This document shows positions 45,332 to 53,895 of a DNA stretch of 64,000 nucleotides, one piece after another (positions within the stretch are counted from its first letter, which is position 1; each line of letters opens with the position of its first letter). Below the pieces are notes generated by a model. That model searched no databases, was not told the DNA's origin, and saw nothing but the letters and a program-made list of their open reading frames with translations. Origin of the DNA: an uncultured Lachnotalea sp. (GTDB lineage: Bacteria; Bacillota; Clostridia; Lachnospirales; Lachnospiraceae); NCBI GenBank assembly GCA_947066815.1, contig CAMSZT010000010.1, positions 1 through 64,000 of the forward strand, in the 5' to 3' direction. Both the position numbers and the translations under genes were made by a program.

Positions 45332-46459
45332 TTAAAGCCCGGCCTGCACTCCGAACTCCCGCTTTGCCGCCTCCAGGGCGGAGCGGATCACCTTGTCCAT
45401 GTCATAGTACCGATACTCGGCAAGCCTGCCGCCGAAGATCACTTTCTCCTCCCGCTCTGCAAGCTCCTCGTATCTTTTATAGAGGGCCTGGTTCTTCTCA
45501 TCGTTGACCGGGTAATAGGGCTCCATGCCCTCCTCCCAGGCCGCCGGGTACTCCCTGGTCACCACAGTCCTCGGAATCTCCCGGTAGTCTCTGGTGCAGT
45601 CGAAATGCTTGTGCTCGATGGTCCTGGTATAGGGCACCTCCCTGGCCGTATGGTTGACCACGGCCACCCCCTGATGATTGTCCGTGTCGTAGACGTCATC
45701 CTCAAACCGGAGGCTCCGGTATTCCAGCCTGCCGAAGCAGCAGCCGAAATAGGCGTCCAGGGCGCCGGTGTAGATCACCCGCTCTCCCATGGCGTCAAAC
45801 CGCTCCTGATCCGCCAGGTAATCCGTCTTCAGCAGCACGTCACAGCCCGCAAACAGCTTCTCCGTCAGCCCGTTGTAGCCGCCGATGGGGATCCCCTGAT
45901 AGGGATCGTTGAAATAATTGTTGTCATAGGTGTAGCGGACCGGGAGCCGGCGGATGATAAAGCTGGGAAGCTCCTTACAGTCCCTGCCCCACTGCTTCTC
46001 CGTGTAGCCCTTGATCAGCTTCTCATAAATATCCGTTCCCACCAGGGAGATGGCCTGTTCCTCCAGGTTGGCCGGTGTCCCGGTGACGCCGGATCTCTGC
46101 GCCTCGATCTTCTCCATGGCCTCCTTCGGCGTGGTCACACCCCACAGCCTGCTGAAGGTGTTCATGTTGAAGGGCATGTTGTACATCTCCCCCCGGTAGT
46201 TGGCCACCGGACAGTTGGTGTAGCGGTTGAACTCCACAAGGCCGTTCACAAACTGCCACACTTCCCGGTCGGAGGTGTGGAAGATGTGGGCCCCGTAGCG
46301 GTGGACCGGGATCCCGTCCACATCCTCACAGTAGAGATTCCCCCCCAGATGGGGCCGCCTCTCCACCACCAGGCAGCTCTTTCCCTGTTTCACGGCATGA
46401 AAAGCCATCACTCCGCCGAACAGCCCGCCGCCCACGATCACATAATCATACTTTTTCAT
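45332..46459 (-). CDS. glf: UDP-galactopyranose mutase
   Basis: A 375-residue flavoenzyme that converts UDP-galactopyranose to UDP-galactofuranose. The FAD site YVIVGGGLFGGVMAF (about 5-19), the ERRPHLGGNLYCEDVDGIPVHRYGAHIFHT stretch (about 33-62) with the mutase histidine, and the conserved arginines in GYTEKQWGRD and AEYRYYDMD (C-terminal) are present. It provides galactofuranose, so the polymer probably contains Galf. ATG 46459 with AAGGAAG fits the family N-terminus; a start seven codons earlier falls inside a hairpin. It is the first gene of the large polysaccharide cluster. Confidence 0.96.
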   Translation of the reverse strand: MKKYDYVIVGGGLFGGVMAFHAVKQGKSCLVVERRPHLGGNLYCEDVDGIPVHRYGAHIFHTSDREVWQFVNGLVEFNRYTNCPVANYRGEMYNMPFNMNTFSRLWGVTTPKEAMEKIEAQRSGVTGTPANLEEQAISLVGTDIYEKLIKGYTEKQWGRDCKELPSFIIRRLPVRYTYDNNYFNDPYQGIPIGGYNGLTEKLFAGCDVLLKTDYLADQERFDAMGERVIYTGALDAYFGCCFGRLEYRSLRFEDDVYDTDNHQGVAVVNHTAREVPYTRTIEHKHFDCTRDYREIPRTVVTREYPAAWEEGMEPYYPVNDEKNQALYKRYEELAEREEKVIFGGRLAEYRYYDMDKVIRSALEAAKREFGVQAGL

Positions 46460-46478
46460 AAAAAGTTCTTCCTTTCGC

Positions 46479-46508
46479 AAGGACTCCGGCCCAAAGGCCG
46501 GAGTCCTT
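46479..46508. terminator. Perfect 13-base hairpin between leuA and glf
   Basis: AAGGACTCCGGCC (46479-46491) and its exact complement (46496-46508) enclose a four-base loop. On the minus strand it lies about 80 bases after the leuA stop and 20 bases before the glf start. The T run (TTTT) is on the plus-strand side only, so it may be a terminator or attenuator whose efficiency on the minus strand is uncertain. Confidence 0.65.
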
Positions 46509-46586
46509 TTCGTCCTGTCAAACTTTATGGAGGCTCAAGCAAACCCCTTTCCTTTTCATAATGGTGCCGAGAAAGCGGCATTGGGG

Positions 46587-48242
46587 TTACTTGAACAGCC
46601 GGTTCAGGCCGCTGAACAGCGCCCGGTGGGAGGCCCTGGTGATGTTGGGGCTCACGCCGACGCCGTGGGTGACCTTCCCGGTCTTCACATCCATGACCTT
46701 GATATAAGCCGCCGCCTGGGCATGGGAACCCTCACCCAGTGCATGCTCCGAATAATCCAACACCTTCACATGGACGCCCGTGGTCTGCTCGATTGCCTCC
46801 CGCACCGCGTCGATGGGTCCGTTCCCGATCCCTGTGGCCGACCGGATGGAACCGCCGTACTTGAAGGTCAGCTTCGCCCTGGTATCCACCTCTCCCACAT
46901 CCGTGGTCTCGCAGCGGATAAAATTGAAGGGCTCCTTGGCTGCCAGATACTCGCTCTTGAAGAGTTCCATGATCTGCTCCGGCGCCACCTCCCCGTGGGC
47001 CTCGGCCACCGTCTGGACCACGTCGGCAAACTCCTTGTGCATGTCCTTGGGCAGCTTGAAGCCATAGAAGGTATCCATGACGAAGGCCACGCCGCCCTTG
47101 CCGGACTGGCTGTTGATGCGGACGATGGGCTCGTAATCCCGCCCCAGGTCAGCAGGATCCACCGGGAGATAAGGGACCTCCCAGTAGGGGTTATTCCTGG
47201 CCTTCATGGCCTTTACACCCTTGTTGATGGCATCCTGATGGGAACCGGAGAAGGCCGTGAACACCAGCTTCCCGGCGTAAGGATGCCTGGGATCAATCTC
47301 CATCTTGGTGCAGCGCTCATAAACATCCGCGATCTCTCTAATATTTTCAATGTTTAACTCCGGATCGATCCCCTGGGTAAACATATTGTAGGCAACAGTC
47401 AGAACATCCACATTCCCGGTCCGCTCTCCGTTCCCGAACAGGGTCCCCTCCACCCGGTCCGCCCCGGCGAGGAGCGCCAGCTCCGTGGCGGCCACGCCGC
47501 TCCCCCGGTCGTTGTGGGGATGGACGCTCAGGATGATGGACTCCCTGTCTTTGAAATGGGTGTGCATCCACTCGATCTGATCCGCATAGACATTGGGTGT
47601 CGTCATCTCCACCGTGGCCGGGAGATTGACGATCATCGGATGCTCCCTCGTGGGGCCCCAGGCCTCCTGGACCGCGGTGCAGACCTCGAGGGCATAGTCA
47701 AGCTCCGTCCCCGTAAAGCTCTCCGGAGAATACTCCAGCACGATCTCCCCGTCAAAGGAGGCCGCCCGCTCCTTCACCATCCGGGTCCCGTCGACGGCGA
47801 TCTGCTTGATCTGCTCTCTGTCCATGCCGAAGACCACATCCCTCTGGAGGGTGGAGGTGGAATTATAGATATGCACCACCGCCCGTTTGATCCCCTGAAG
47901 GGACTCAAAGGTCCGGTCGATCAGGGGCTCCCTGCACTGCACCAGCACCTGCACCAGCACATCGTCGGGGATCAGCCGCCGGTCCACCAGCTGCCTCAGA
48001 AAATCGTATTCGATCTGGGAAGCCGCCGGAAAACCGATCTCGATCTCCTTAAATCCCAGCTTCACCAGGAGGTTGAACATCTCGATCTTCTCTTCCACCA
48101 CCATGGGCTCAATGAGCGCCTGGTTGCCGTCCCGAAGATCCACACTGCACCAGACGGGCGCCTTCTCGATCTGCTTCCCCGGCCAGGTGCGCTCCGGAAG
48201 ATCCACAACGGGTACTCTCTTATATCTCTGATAATGTAACAT
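46587..48242 (-). CDS. leuA: 2-isopropylmalate synthase
   Basis: A 551-residue enzyme that condenses acetyl-CoA with 2-oxoisovalerate in leucine synthesis. It is of the long LeuA type found in many Clostridia and actinobacteria. The HMGL-like catalytic barrel has WCSVDLRDGNQALIEPM (about 31-47; R and D of the substrate/metal site), HPHNDRGSGVAATE (about 230-243; metal histidines) and GNGERTGNVD. The C-terminal regulatory LeuA dimer domain (about 430-551) binds leucine for feedback. It stands alone, with no other leu genes, and is not functionally linked to the polysaccharide genes. The promoter is described separately; I saw no T-box leader. Confidence 0.97.
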   Translation of the reverse strand: MLHYQRYKRVPVVDLPERTWPGKQIEKAPVWCSVDLRDGNQALIEPMVVEEKIEMFNLLVKLGFKEIEIGFPAASQIEYDFLRQLVDRRLIPDDVLVQVLVQCREPLIDRTFESLQGIKRAVVHIYNSTSTLQRDVVFGMDREQIKQIAVDGTRMVKERAASFDGEIVLEYSPESFTGTELDYALEVCTAVQEAWGPTREHPMIVNLPATVEMTTPNVYADQIEWMHTHFKDRESIILSVHPHNDRGSGVAATELALLAGADRVEGTLFGNGERTGNVDVLTVAYNMFTQGIDPELNIENIREIADVYERCTKMEIDPRHPYAGKLVFTAFSGSHQDAINKGVKAMKARNNPYWEVPYLPVDPADLGRDYEPIVRINSQSGKGGVAFVMDTFYGFKLPKDMHKEFADVVQTVAEAHGEVAPEQIMELFKSEYLAAKEPFNFIRCETTDVGEVDTRAKLTFKYGGSIRSATGIGNGPIDAVREAIEQTTGVHVKVLDYSEHALGEGSHAQAAAYIKVMDVKTGKVTHGVGVSPNITRASHRALFSGLNRLFK

Positions 48243-48546
48243 GATCTATCATCCTCTCTTTCTCACATACATTCTGTCCTGTTTTCTTTTCCATCCATAT
48301 CCTGTGGGATACATAGTCGATAGATCACACCGTACTTCCTTATTATATACATCTTGGTCTTTGAGCTGCCTTTTTCTGTCCCAGCCCCATCTGTCATCAT
48401 TCCCATCTGTCTTTATTTTTTATCAAATAGGGGAAACTCTTCCCTTGCCATTTTTTCAGTATAGCATACCTGCCCCCAGATTACAATCCGGTTTTTTCCA
48501 TTTTCTCGGCCGCCCATCCTGTTTTATCGCGGTCCGTGCGGCGGTA
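48243..48546 (-). promoter_or_regulatory. leuA upstream region with promoter
   Basis: This 304-base gap holds a minus-strand promoter: TATACT (48458-48463), 17 bases, TTGTAA (48481-48486). This gives leuA a leader of about 210 bases. A second AT-rich TATAAT lies near 48340. I found no T-box consensus and no obvious leucine-rich leader peptide, so the long leader has no assigned role. Confidence 0.65.
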
Positions 48547-49224
48547 TCAGTCCGTCTCTGTTTTCAGCCGTTCATTGACCCTCTCGGCGATCTCCCCCAT
48601 CTTCTCCTCCAGATAAGGGCCCGGGCACTCCGTATCTTCCTTAAACATCTTATGGATGGTCAGATTCCCTGTCTCATCTCCGGTGAAGGAAAGCTCCCTG
48701 ATCCCGTTCCGCTCACAGATATCCGTACAGAGATCGATCAGAGCCTCGTAGGCCGCGCTCCCCACATGCCAGTCGCCCCCGATCTCGTCGTTGGCCACCT
48801 CGATGGTCACCGCCTGATCATCGTTCTCCCTGCTGCTGGAGGTCCAGGCCCGGTTTTCCTCCTCCACATAGAGGGCGACCCTGCCGTCGCCGCCGACGGC
48901 ATAATTGGCGGAGGCCCTCCTGTCCCGCTCGCCGAAGGCCTTTCCCAGCTCCTCCAGCCCCAGATCCCCGGCCATATGGTGGATCGTGATCTTCCTGATC
49001 TCACTCCTCCTGGGAAAATCCGCATTGGGGGACAGATAGACATAGTCCGTCAGCGGACTGTTTCTCGCCTTCACGGCCTCCCGCTCTGCCTCTGTCAGTT
49101 CCCTTCCCACCGTATCCGGAAGCCTGGTATCCGACCTCAGGCACAGAACCAGGACCACAACGGAAAGGACCACGAAGCCTGCCAGAAGAAGCCATACGCT
49201 CAGGAATTTCTTTTTGTCGTCCAT
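48547..49224 (-). CDS. Membrane-anchored N-acetylmuramoyl-L-alanine amidase (Amidase_2)
   Basis: A 225-residue protein: a short cytoplasmic start (MDDKKKF), one membrane helix (about 8-28) and an external Amidase_2 domain (about 75-215). Zinc ligands are visible in ITIHHMAG (first His), NLTIHKMF (second His) and EDTECPG (Cys). SANYAVGGDG and VTIEVAND are typical core strands. It would cut the bond between MurNAc and L-alanine in peptidoglycan. ATG 49224 directly follows GGGGAGG and lies about 43 bases after the predicted transcription start. A start 17 codons earlier would overlap the -10 box. It is divergent from the two-component genes, which may control it. Confidence 0.9.
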   Translation of the reverse strand: MDDKKKFLSVWLLLAGFVVLSVVVLVLCLRSDTRLPDTVGRELTEAEREAVKARNSPLTDYVYLSPNADFPRRSEIRKITIHHMAGDLGLEELGKAFGERDRRASANYAVGGDGRVALYVEEENRAWTSSSRENDDQAVTIEVANDEIGGDWHVGSAAYEALIDLCTDICERNGIRELSFTGDETGNLTIHKMFKEDTECPGPYLEEKMGEIAERVNERLKTETD

Positions 49225-49273
49225 CCTCCCCTCTCCCTTCTGCAAGATTTCCCGTTCCTCCATAGTCCAATCC

Positions 49274-49303
49274 ATTATATCCGGTCTTTCTGACCACTGT
49301 CAA
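49274..49303 (-). promoter_or_regulatory. Consensus promoter for the amidase gene
   Basis: On the minus strand a perfect TATAAT (49274-49279) and a perfect TTGACA (49298-49303) are 18 bases apart. This is the best sigma-A-type promoter in the window, so the amidase is probably expressed constitutively. Confidence 0.88.
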
Positions 49304-49375
49304 GGCGATTTTCCGTTGAGTTTCCCTCTGACCCCTGCTACAATAGGATTTAAGATTTTTATAAGAAACAGCCCC

Positions 49376-49404
49376 GGATTCTTCTAAGAATCCTGTTTTA
49401 TAAT
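49376..49404 (+). promoter_or_regulatory. Promoter and palindromic operator for the two-component genes
   Basis: A plus-strand TATAAT (49399-49404) has no good -35 box. Instead the perfect palindrome GGATTCTT-CT-AAGAATCC (49376-49393) covers the -35 position. An activator such as the encoded response regulator may bind there and replace the -35 contact. Confidence 0.6.
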
Positions 49405-49422
49405 ACAGGCAGGCTGAAGGAA

Positions 49423-49443
49423 GGGCGGGAAGGCATCCCGCCC
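49423..49443 (+). promoter_or_regulatory. Leader hairpin before the response regulator gene
   Basis: GGGCGGGA (49423-49430) pairs perfectly with TCCCGCCC (49436-49443) around a five-base loop. It lies in the predicted leader, about ten bases before the AGAGGAG ribosome site, and could affect mRNA stability or translation. Confidence 0.5.
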
Positions 49444-49465
49444 GCGAGTCAGAGGAGATACCGAT

Positions 49466-50176
49466 ATGAACGAATGTGTACTGGTGGTTGACGATGACAG
49501 GGAGATCGTGCGGGCCATTGCCCTGCTTCTGGAAAAGGAAGGCTATCAGGTGTGCAAGGCCTACGACGGCATGGGGGCGCTGCGGGTCCTGGCAGAGCAG
49601 CCCATCCGGCTCATCATCATGGATGTGATGATGCCGAAGCTTGACGGGCTCTCGGCCATGATGCGGATCCGGGAGCGGAAAAATCTTCCGATCATCCTTC
49701 TGAGTGCCAAGACGGAGGAGACGGACAAGGTGCTGGGGCTCTCCATGGGAGCCGACGATTACGTCGCCAAACCCTTCCATCCGGCGGAGCTTACCGCCAG
49801 GGTCAGAAGCCACCTGCGCCGCTACACCTATCTCGGCGACATCAACGCCAGACAGGAATCCGACGAGCTCTGGAACGGGCGGCTCTGTTACCGGCCGGGT
49901 GAACGGACCCTCTATGCAGACGGAGAACCGGTAAAGCTCACCGCCACGGAAACGAAGATCGTCGATCTTCTCATGCGCAACCGGGGCAGGATCTTTCCGG
50001 CCGAGGAGATCTATGAGCGGATCTGGGAGGAGCCCTCTTTCTCTCCGGAAAACACCGTCATGGTACACATCCGCCATATCCGGGAAAAGATCGAACTCAA
50101 TCCGAAGGAGCCGGAATACTTAAAGGTGGTGTGGGGTATTGGATACAAAATGGAAAAGATCGAAACTCATTTTTAG
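49466..50176 (+). CDS. OmpR/PhoB-family response regulator
   Basis: A 236-residue regulator. The receiver domain (1-120) has the acidic pocket D9-D10-D11, the phosphoacceptor D53 in IIMDVMMPKLDG, S80 and K102 in AKPF. The winged-helix DNA-binding domain (about 138-232) has ETKIVDLLMRNRGRIFPAEEIY, MVHIRHIREKIE and the ending YLKVVWGIGYKME. It overlaps the sensor kinase gene by 38 bases. It is divergent from a wall amidase gene, so a role in envelope control is plausible. The likely binding site is the palindrome over its own promoter. Confidence 0.95.
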   Translation: MNECVLVVDDDREIVRAIALLLEKEGYQVCKAYDGMGALRVLAEQPIRLIIMDVMMPKLDGLSAMMRIRERKNLPIILLSAKTEETDKVLGLSMGADDYVAKPFHPAELTARVRSHLRRYTYLGDINARQESDELWNGRLCYRPGERTLYADGEPVKLTATETKIVDLLMRNRGRIFPAEEIYERIWEEPSFSPENTVMVHIRHIREKIELNPKEPEYLKVVWGIGYKMEKIETHF

Positions 50177-52532
50177 CTTTGCGGCATTCTTTCTCGGAAT
50201 GACCTTATTCATCAACAGCCTTCTCTCTGTGATCGGCATCGCAGTCTCCTCCGGGGGAGCTGCCCTTGACTGGCAGGGGACTTATCAGGACACGGCGGCC
50301 TTTCGCAGCTGCATGGCCGATTACCTGGAGGTCTTCCTCGGCATCGCCACCGGCGGAAAGGGCTGGAGGTCCTACGGGACAGCCGGCCAGTACGGGGACA
50401 GTCTCGCCGAAGGTTCTTCCTCCGAGGACCTCCTGGCAGAATATTACGACATCCTCTCCGGAACCGGCGGCGCCATCGTACAGGAGAAGGCTGAGACAGA
50501 ATGGGAGTACTGGCCGGAGGCGGAAGCCCTGGAGGAGTCCGTCGTCTCCGTCCCCCAGGTAGAGCAGGACTTCCAAGACTGGTGGGGCAATTATCACGAC
50601 GGTTACTGGTCCTCCTCCTCGGAAAAAAGCTTTATGCGGGAGGCCGCCCGGAACAAAAACCTCCGCTACGCCATCGTCCGTTACAACAAGCTTCTCTATA
50701 CCAATATAGACGGCCTGAAAAAGCAGACGGGATCGCTCCTGGACAACCTGGACTTTGAAGAGCAGCTCTCCCCGGAAGAATACAACTTCATCCTCTGGTT
50801 CAATAAGGACGACGACGGCAAAACGCGGATCTTCCGGGACGGAGCGGAGCTTGAGATCTACGGGGACGGCATGTACACCCCGAACAAGCGCTGGTTCGTG
50901 CCGGGTTATACCAACTTTAACGTGGACCGGGCCGCCGAGGACACCGTGATCTTTTTGGCGGCGGCCAGGGAACCGAAGCTCTACGTGTCGGGAGATTATT
51001 CGGAATACGGGACCGGCCAGTATGGAGGACGGCTGTACTCCCTCTATGAGAACCAGAGGGAGGCAAAAAAAGAGCTCCAAAGGGCCGGCATTCTGCTCGG
51101 GGCGTCTCTCCTGCTCCTGCTCTCTGCCTTCTTTTTCCGGAAAGACCGGCGTCTGGCAGAGGCCGCCGTCGGCCGCCTGACGGGAAAGCTGTGGCTGGAG
51201 GCCAAGGTCCTTCTGTTCCTGATCCTCCCCCTGATCCTCGGCCTTTCCGGTGTCAGGCGGGTCCTCGCAGGCATTCTGTCCCTGCTCCGTTATGGGACAG
51301 GAGCCCTTGACTACATGCAGAACGCCTGCGTTTCCCTGTTCGAAAACCGGGCGGCCGTCACGGCCTGCTTCTGGCTCCTTTACCTGTGGTTCCTGGACCG
51401 GAAGGCCAATAAAGGACAGCAGAAAAAACCTCTGGTCACCGGACTTCTCACCGGAGACCTGGCCCTTCCGGTCCAGAAGCGGATGATCCGCAGGTACCGT
51501 CTGAGCCTGGCTGTCTGGCTGCTGATACCGGCCCTCTGCCTTGCGGCCCTTTTCCTGCCGGCACGGGGGTACCTGGGGTGGGCCTTTTCCCGCCATCCTC
51601 TGCCCTTCCTTTTCTTTGTCCTGGCATATCTGGCCTTTGGGGCCGCCGGTGTTTTCTGGCTGAAAAAGAACCGCCGGCTGGCCGAGGATCTGGGAGCCTT
51701 CTTCGGACAGGTGGACGCCGTCCGGAACGGAGATCTGACAGAGCCTCTGATCCTCCCGGAGGACACGGAGCTTGCAAAGGTAAAGGACAGCCTCAATGCG
51801 ATCCAAAACGGCCTGGAGACCGCCCTCCAGGAAAAGCTTCGCAGCGAGCAGATGAAAGTGGAGCTGGTCGCCAACGTGTCCCACGACATCAAGACTCCGC
51901 TCACTTCCATCATCAGCTACGTGGAGCTCTTAAAGCAGGAGGAAGAGCTGCCGGAACATGTTAAGGAATTTATCCAGATTCTGGGAGAAAAGTCGGAGCG
52001 GTTAAAGACCATCGTACAGGATGTGTTCGAGATCAGCAAGGCGGCCTCCGGCCAACTCCCCGTCGAGCCGGAAAACCTGGATCTCGGAAAGCTCCTGCGC
52101 CAGACCCTGGCAGACATGGATGCCCAGATCCGGCAGAGCGGGCTCCTCATGAAGGTCTCCCTGCCGGAGGAGCCGGTCTTTCTCTTCGCGGACGGCCAGC
52201 GGCTGTACCGAGTGTTCCAGAACCTGATCCAGAATGCCCTCTCCTACTCCCTGGAGGGCTCCCGCGTCTTCCTCACGTTAAAGACGGAGGGGAGCGTGGC
52301 CCTGGTGACCATCCGGAATACCTCCGCCGGAGAGCTGGACGGATCCGTGAACTTTTCCGAGCGGTTCGTCCGCGGCGACGCGAGCCGCACCGACGGCGGC
52401 AGCGGGCTGGGCCTCTCCATCGCAAAGAGCTTTACGGAGGCCTGCGGCGGGACCCTGCGGATCACCACGGACGCCGACCTCTTCACCGTGACCACGGCCT
52501 TCCCCGTCTGCCAAGTCTCCCCCGGCCCGTAG
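50139..52532 (+). CDS. Membrane sensor histidine kinase
   Basis: A 797-residue kinase. One membrane helix (about 9-35) is followed by a roughly 280-residue extracytoplasmic domain, a cluster of five or six helices between about 320 and 510, a HAMP-like linker (about 515-570) and a catalytic core. The H-box VANVSHDIKTPLTSI has H582, the N-box is VFQNLIQNALSYS and the G-box is GGSGLGLSIAKS. The sensory region has more helices than the usual two-pass kinase and no family I recognise. The TTG start at 50139 is preceded by AAAGGTGG; no ATG in frame fits better before the first helix. Its 3' end overlaps the polymerase gene on the other strand by 50 bases. Confidence 0.9.
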   Translation: MDTKWKRSKLIFSFAAFFLGMTLFINSLLSVIGIAVSSGGAALDWQGTYQDTAAFRSCMADYLEVFLGIATGGKGWRSYGTAGQYGDSLAEGSSSEDLLAEYYDILSGTGGAIVQEKAETEWEYWPEAEALEESVVSVPQVEQDFQDWWGNYHDGYWSSSSEKSFMREAARNKNLRYAIVRYNKLLYTNIDGLKKQTGSLLDNLDFEEQLSPEEYNFILWFNKDDDGKTRIFRDGAELEIYGDGMYTPNKRWFVPGYTNFNVDRAAEDTVIFLAAAREPKLYVSGDYSEYGTGQYGGRLYSLYENQREAKKELQRAGILLGASLLLLLSAFFFRKDRRLAEAAVGRLTGKLWLEAKVLLFLILPLILGLSGVRRVLAGILSLLRYGTGALDYMQNACVSLFENRAAVTACFWLLYLWFLDRKANKGQQKKPLVTGLLTGDLALPVQKRMIRRYRLSLAVWLLIPALCLAALFLPARGYLGWAFSRHPLPFLFFVLAYLAFGAAGVFWLKKNRRLAEDLGAFFGQVDAVRNGDLTEPLILPEDTELAKVKDSLNAIQNGLETALQEKLRSEQMKVELVANVSHDIKTPLTSIISYVELLKQEEELPEHVKEFIQILGEKSERLKTIVQDVFEISKAASGQLPVEPENLDLGKLLRQTLADMDAQIRQSGLLMKVSLPEEPVFLFADGQRLYRVFQNLIQNALSYSLEGSRVFLTLKTEGSVALVTIRNTSAGELDGSVNFSERFVRGDASRTDGGSGLGLSIAKSFTEACGGTLRITTDADLFTVTTAFPVCQVSPGP

Positions 52533-53895
52533 GGCCGCCGGAGGCCCGGCCCACGTACAGGTACATGAGCCAGGTGAGGGCCAGCCAGAACCAGGTGGTG
52601 GGATTGCTGAACCAGGTGGTGAAAAAGGAAAACACCAGATACATGGCGATCTGGGCGTAGAACAAGAGCGCCACCGGGTTCCTGCCCCGCTCCTGGAGGG
52701 AGGCGACTTTTCTGCAGGCCATCCCCAGGATCAGCCCGAAGAGGAGGACTCCGGCCAGGCCGAGATCATAGTAGGCGTCGTAGATCAGGGTCACCGTGGT
52801 CAGCTCCGTCTTTGTGACATAGATCGGAAAGCTTACCAGCTCCGGCCGGAGGAATTTGAGGCCGGTCAGGGCAAAGACCGGAAACAGCTGGCGCAGCCCC
52901 ATGGTGTGGGCGGGGAGTTCCCTTACCAGGCAGTTAAAATTATCGTAATTGTTGGCCACGTACATGTAGGGCTGGGTGATAAAGATAGGCGTGGCCTCAT
53001 TCTTCATCTCAAAAATGCCGTTCAGATATGCCACATCGTGGTTCCTAGCGACGGTAAGCCCCACATACACCGGGATCAGCAGAGCGATCACCAGGAACAC
53101 ATAGCGGAGCCGGATGCCGGGCCAGCAGGTCACCGCCACGCAGACGGAGAGCAGCACCGCCAGAAGGAGCTGGAACCGGGACACACACAGGATGGGGACC
53201 GCCAGGGCCGCCAGACAGCAGATCCCAAGCCGCAGCCATTCCCTTTTTGAAAGCTTTCCTTTCACCCTCCGATAGATCACGGAGAGGGGCAGCACAAAAA
53301 TGCTGCTGACCGTAAAATAGTGGACACCGGACAGATGGAAATAAGAATAGGCATGGGGCTTGTCGGAAAACAAAGGCACCTCCCGGATCACGGCCGCCTC
53401 CAGCAGAAAACAGGCGGCAGAGACAAAGAGGACCGCATAGATACAGTGAAAGATCCGCCCGGCCGTCCGCTCCCGTCCGCTTCCGGGATCCGCTTCCTCC
53501 CCTCCGTCTGCCGTCCCCTCCCCTTCCTCCGCTCCGTTTCGCTCAGCCTCCCGCCTTTCGGCGGCTCTTTTTTCTTCCAGGGCCCTGACTGCCTCATATC
53601 CTACAAGGAAAGCCGGATACACCAGGATCAGGCAGAGCCAGGTGACCGGCTCCCATTCCTCCGCCAGCCGGGAGAGCTTCATGGCCGACAGGCCGATCCC
53701 CCCGTTCCAGAACAGAGAAAACACAGCCTCCATCTGAAGGAGCTTCCTCTCCCTCCGATAATAGAACAGGTACTCGGCTCCTGCCAGCAGGATAAAAAGG
53801 AAACCGGAAAACAGATATCCTCCGGTCCCCGCCAGTACCGCCCCCAGGGCGCCGGCCAAAAGATGGGCCGCCGTAACGGCGGCCGCAGTCTTCAT
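52483..53895 (-). CDS. Wzy-like oligosaccharide repeat-unit polymerase
   Basis: A 470-residue membrane protein with about eleven helices and one large charged cytoplasmic loop (about 108-142, rich in Arg, Glu and Gly). An external segment after the ninth helix (NEATPIFITQPYMYVANNYDNFNCLVRE region, about 300-330) is typical of the oligosaccharide repeat-unit polymerase family. It would join flipped repeat units on the outer face, so it may serve the Wzx-like flippase in the main locus, or a separate polymer. Its start overlaps the HPr stop by ATGA. The last 17 residues are basic and lie opposite the kinase gene, so the tail may be a recent extension. Confidence 0.77.
   Translation of the reverse strand: MKTAAAVTAAHLLAGALGAVLAGTGGYLFSGFLFILLAGAEYLFYYRRERKLLQMEAVFSLFWNGGIGLSAMKLSRLAEEWEPVTWLCLILVYPAFLVGYEAVRALEEKRAAERREAERNGAEEGEGTADGGEEADPGSGRERTAGRIFHCIYAVLFVSAACFLLEAAVIREVPLFSDKPHAYSYFHLSGVHYFTVSSIFVLPLSVIYRRVKGKLSKREWLRLGICCLAALAVPILCVSRFQLLLAVLLSVCVAVTCWPGIRLRYVFLVIALLIPVYVGLTVARNHDVAYLNGIFEMKNEATPIFITQPYMYVANNYDNFNCLVRELPAHTMGLRQLFPVFALTGLKFLRPELVSFPIYVTKTELTTVTLIYDAYYDLGLAGVLLFGLILGMACRKVASLQERGRNPVALLFYAQIAMYLVFSFFTTWFSNPTTWFWLALTWLMYLYVGRASGGPTGRGRLGRRGRPWSR

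Noticed and set aside
44561..46561. A 666-codon open frame on the plus strand opposite the flippase and glf
   Set aside because: It spans two well-supported minus-strand genes and the hairpin between glf and leuA, and has a composition full of His, Pro and Arg as expected of an antisense frame.
48243..48546. A T-box riboswitch before leuA
   Set aside because: No T-box sequence, specifier loop or terminator with a T run could be found in the leader.
49001..50077. A 358-codon minus-strand frame across the response regulator and amidase start
   Set aside because: It crosses the divergent promoter region and runs opposite a receiver domain with all its key residues.
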